The notes under the pieces were generated by a model. It saw only the letters and a program-made list of their open reading frames with translations, searched no databases and was not told where the DNA came from. Below are positions 13,549 to 16,056 of a DNA stretch of 16,056 nucleotides, piece after piece. Each line of letters opens with the position of its first letter. Positions within the stretch are counted from its first letter, which is position 1. Location of the stretch: positions 1-16,056 of the forward strand of contig JAEZXW010000029.1 in the NCBI GenBank assembly GCA_023419515.1. Reading direction: 5' to 3'. The stretch comes from Actinomycetes bacterium. Lineage in GTDB: Bacteria; Actinomycetota; Coriobacteriia; Coriobacteriales; JAEZXW01. The position numbers and the translations under genes were made by a program.

Positions 13549-16056
13549 ATGCGTCCACTCAAGCTCACCCTGCAGGCATTTGGGCCTTATGCACATGCAG
13601 AGACCATTGACTTTACCAAGGCAGCTCCCACAGGCTTGTTTTTGATCTCAGGCCCAACGGGCGCTGGTAAGACCTCAATTTTTGACGCCATGACCTATGC
13701 GCTTTTTGGGAGGGCGTCATCAACAACCCGCTCGGTCAAAGGTTTTCAGTCTGATTTTGCACCCCTTGAGACTCTCTGCTTTGTTGAGCTTTTATTTGAG
13801 CATCGCTCACGGCGATATACGGTGAGGCGCGTCCCTGCCCAAGAGGTGCCCAAAAAACGTGGCGAGGGCTTTACCCAGTTCGCCGGCGAGCTCGTGCTGA
13901 CAATGCATGGTGGCATGGAAGGCAGTGACAAAGTTGATCACGTGGTCAGCGGCAGTCAGGCAGACGAGGTAATCGGGCAAATCCTCGGCGTTAATTACGA
14001 GCAATTTTGTCAAATTGTCTTGATTGCTCAAGGCAAGTTTCAGGATGTGCTGCTGGCAAAAACCAAGGATCGTGAGTCGGTTTTTCGCCAGCTTTTTATG
14101 ACGGAGCGCTTTGAGCGTTTTCAGTTTGAGCTTAAAAAACAGGCGGATGAAGCAAAGATTCGTTATGAGGATCTGAGCAAGGAGCTTCTGCACAAGTTGC
14201 AGGCACTCGATTTGCAGGCTTGCGAGACGTTCGTAAAACTTGCTGACCTCACACCCCAATCACTCGTACATGAGGCTGATGCTTTAAAGCGGGCTTTGAG
14301 CCAGTTTGCAGATATGTGTGCTCATGATCGTGAGGTAAAAACACAAAAGGCTTACAAGCTCACTGAGCGCCTCAAGCAAGATAACGATGCTGCGCGATTG
14401 ATGTATGAGGTGAGCGATCTTTTTGAGAAGCGTATGGCTGTACATGTTAGGCAAAAGCAGCTTGAACAGGCGACACTTGCGGTGAAGACCCGCGCTGAGC
14501 AGGCGGCTCAGGCTGTAGACAAGCGGGTGCCTGCCATTGAATTAAGCCTCTCTGAGCTTGATGCGGATCGAGCAAAGTTCAAAGCTTTAAGCGAACAGAC
14601 GAGCAAACGAACACAGGCACAAAACTCGCTTACCCAAGCACAGCAAGCAGTGGCCAAGCTGCAAGATGAACTGACTCATATGAAAGAGGGGATCAATCAG
14701 ACAAAAGATGCGTGTGAGCGTTTGGCTGATGCGCAAGAGCGACTCAGTGAAGCAGCAGCTAGGCTTAAGGCTGTTCGGCAGCTTGAAGAGCAGGCAGGTT
14801 CGATAGTTGCACTTATCGACGAAGGTATGAATCGCTTTGCGACGCTGCTGACTAAGAGAAAATCGCATGTCGATTGCGTGGCAGCTCAGGTTCGGACACT
14901 CGAGCATTACCAGCAAGGGCTTCATCAATTTCTGGGGGCTCAGGCTGCTTTATTGGGTCGTAAGCTCAAAGTAGGCAAGCCCTGTCCGGTTTGTGGATCA
15001 ACCGAACACCCTCATCCAGCAGGAGGTAATGAGATTAAGGCGCCGACTAAAGAAGAGCTTGATCAGCTACAGAAGCGCCATGAATCACTCGAGCATCAGG
15101 CAAACATCGTTCGCGATGACGTTGATCGTCAAAAAATTGAAGTAAAAGCGCTTGAGGAGCGCATGAGCCTCATGGTGAGTGTGTTTCATCGTGAGTGCGA
15201 ACACGCAGTACTCACATCTTTTTCTCACGAGGATGCCGAGGCAATGAGATCATTGACTGCACGAGCGCTGTTGTGGGTTGATGAGCTGCGCCATAGTGCA
15301 GGTGAGATTGCCGAGGCGCATTGTTGTTTTAACGCCGAGGCCCGCTCAATTGTCCAGAAGCTGAAAGAGTTGTGTGGTGGCGCGGTTGCTCGAGAGAGCA
15401 AAGCGCACCGTCAAGCTCAAGCAGCCGTCAAGGAGTACGATCGCCTCGCAGCATTGCTTGTCAGTTTTGAACAAGAGTTTCAAAAGATCCAAGAAAGGCT
15501 CGAGGTAAATCGCGCGCGAGAGGCTGACCTGGCAAAAGCCTTTGCTGTGGTCAATCAAGAGTTTCAGCGCTTAAGCGCGGAGCTTGCGGGTAAAGAGGTT
15601 GAGACGCTTGATCAGCAGCACGCGGCATTAACCTTAGAGCGCGCTGCCTTGCGCAGAGAAAGAGATGACGCTCAAACTCAGTTTGCCAATGCTCAAAAGC
15701 AGGCGGCAGAGCTTGCAGGCGGCCTTAAAGAGATCAATGGTAATCTTGCCAAAAAGCTCGGAGAGCTTGGCGCACTCAAGCCTATGCTGTCGATCGACGC
15801 ATCGGTTGAGCAAGAATTTGCTCACGAGGAAAAGCTGAAGGCGTATCAAAACAAGCTCACGATACAGGTGCGCGAGACTCGCGATGCGATCGCATCGTGT
15901 CAGCAGGCTTACGAGGTGCTACAGCATGAAATCACGGTACTTGCTCATGACGAGCAGCGAGCTCAACAAGGCATTTCCTTGTTGAATAAGAGAGCTGATG
16001 CGTTGGCGTCACAGGCCGAGAGCGCAGCGCGTCTTGAGGGCTTGAGTCGCGTGGCG
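13549..16056 (+). CDS. sbcC: Exonuclease subunit SbcC (Rad50 family), 3' end missing
   Basis: ATPase and DNA-tethering subunit of SbcCD. The frame is open for 836 codons from ATG 13549 to the right edge without a stop; E. coli SbcC has 1048, so the second coiled-coil end, signature motif and Walker B lie outside. Visible parts are the N-terminal LTLQAFGPY (6-14), Walker A GPTGAGKTS (35-43), the Q-loop LIAQGKF (Q161), a long Ala/Gln/Glu/Lys-rich coiled coil, the zinc hook CPVCG (C479 and C482) with EHPHP after it, and the returning coil. The hook lets two SbcC molecules dimerise through shared zinc and hold DNA ends together. Nothing looks damaged in the part present. The start overlaps no other gene and follows sbcD by three bases. 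Confidence 0.96.
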   Translation, partial: MRPLKLTLQAFGPYAHAETIDFTKAAPTGLFLISGPTGAGKTSIFDAMTYALFGRASSTTRSVKGFQSDFAPLETLCFVELLFEHRSRRYTVRRVPAQEVPKKRGEGFTQFAGELVLTMHGGMEGSDKVDHVVSGSQADEVIGQILGVNYEQFCQIVLIAQGKFQDVLLAKTKDRESVFRQLFMTERFERFQFELKKQADEAKIRYEDLSKELLHKLQALDLQACETFVKLADLTPQSLVHEADALKRALSQFADMCAHDREVKTQKAYKLTERLKQDNDAARLMYEVSDLFEKRMAVHVRQKQLEQATLAVKTRAEQAAQAVDKRVPAIELSLSELDADRAKFKALSEQTSKRTQAQNSLTQAQQAVAKLQDELTHMKEGINQTKDACERLADAQERLSEAAARLKAVRQLEEQAGSIVALIDEGMNRFATLLTKRKSHVDCVAAQVRTLEHYQQGLHQFLGAQAALLGRKLKVGKPCPVCGSTEHPHPAGGNEIKAPTKEELDQLQKRHESLEHQANIVRDDVDRQKIEVKALEERMSLMVSVFHRECEHAVLTSFSHEDAEAMRSLTARALLWVDELRHSAGEIAEAHCCFNAEARSIVQKLKELCGGAVARESKAHRQAQAAVKEYDRLAALLVSFEQEFQKIQERLEVNRAREADLAKAFAVVNQEFQRLSAELAGKEVETLDQQHAALTLERAALRRERDDAQTQFANAQKQAAELAGGLKEINGNLAKKLGELGALKPMLSIDASVEQEFAHEEKLKAYQNKLTIQVRETRDAIASCQQAYEVLQHEITVLAHDEQRAQQGISLLNKRADALASQAESAARLEGLSRVA

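Noticed and set aside
13144..15849. Several minus-strand open frames of 60-150 residues across sbcD and sbcC
   Set aside because: They lie wholly inside two confidently assigned genes, lack domains and ribosome binding sites, and follow from codon bias in the coiled-coil region.

Overview
The window is a dense, one-directional stretch of bacterial chromosome. It holds 13 protein-coding genes, all on the + strand, two of them cut by the window edges. I see no RNA genes, mobile elements, CRISPR arrays or phage genes. GC content looks close to half by eye. The gene set (ClpX, PncB, a fused RlmKL, a zinc-ribbon membrane protein next to SbcCD) and the many GTG starts suggest a Coriobacteriia actinobacterium, perhaps an Atopobiaceae such as Lancefieldella or Olsenella. 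That assignment is inference from gene style, not a search result.

Layout. Bases 2-895 are the 3' part of clpX, the AAA+ unfoldase of the ClpXP protease. Bases 961-3045 hold an NAD-salvage pair: pncB (nicotinate phosphoribosyltransferase), then a PncA-fold protein in which both the catalytic Asp and the catalytic Cys are Gly while the metal ligands and the Lys remain. Bases 3134-7550 form a compact group: a 3-hydroxyisobutyrate-dehydrogenase-family oxidoreductase with a histidine-rich tail, a small membrane protein, a NYN-nuclease/LOTUS RNA-binding protein, and the bifunctional 23S rRNA methyltransferase RlmKL. The last two overlap by four bases. Bases 7634-8287 encode a HEAT-like helical protein.

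Bases 8392-16056 look like one long transcription unit with gaps of 3-21 bases: an isocitrate-dehydrogenase-family enzyme, a zinc-ribbon single-pass membrane protein, a second membrane-anchored protein with a SurA-N-like helical domain and no PPIase domain, a TudS-like (DUF523) protein with an unrecognised C-terminal half, and sbcD and sbcC, the nuclease and ATPase of a DNA repair complex. sbcC runs off the right edge after its zinc hook.

The strongest point of interest is the apparently inactive nicotinamidase paired with an intact PncB. Next are the metal-binding-type tail on the dehydrogenase, the TudS-like protein with its private C-terminal domain, and the NYN-LOTUS protein translationally coupled to an rRNA methyltransferase. 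No stretch of 300 bases lacks a gene. The longest gaps are 896-960, 3046-3133, 7551-7633 and 8288-8391, and none shows a convincing intrinsic terminator.
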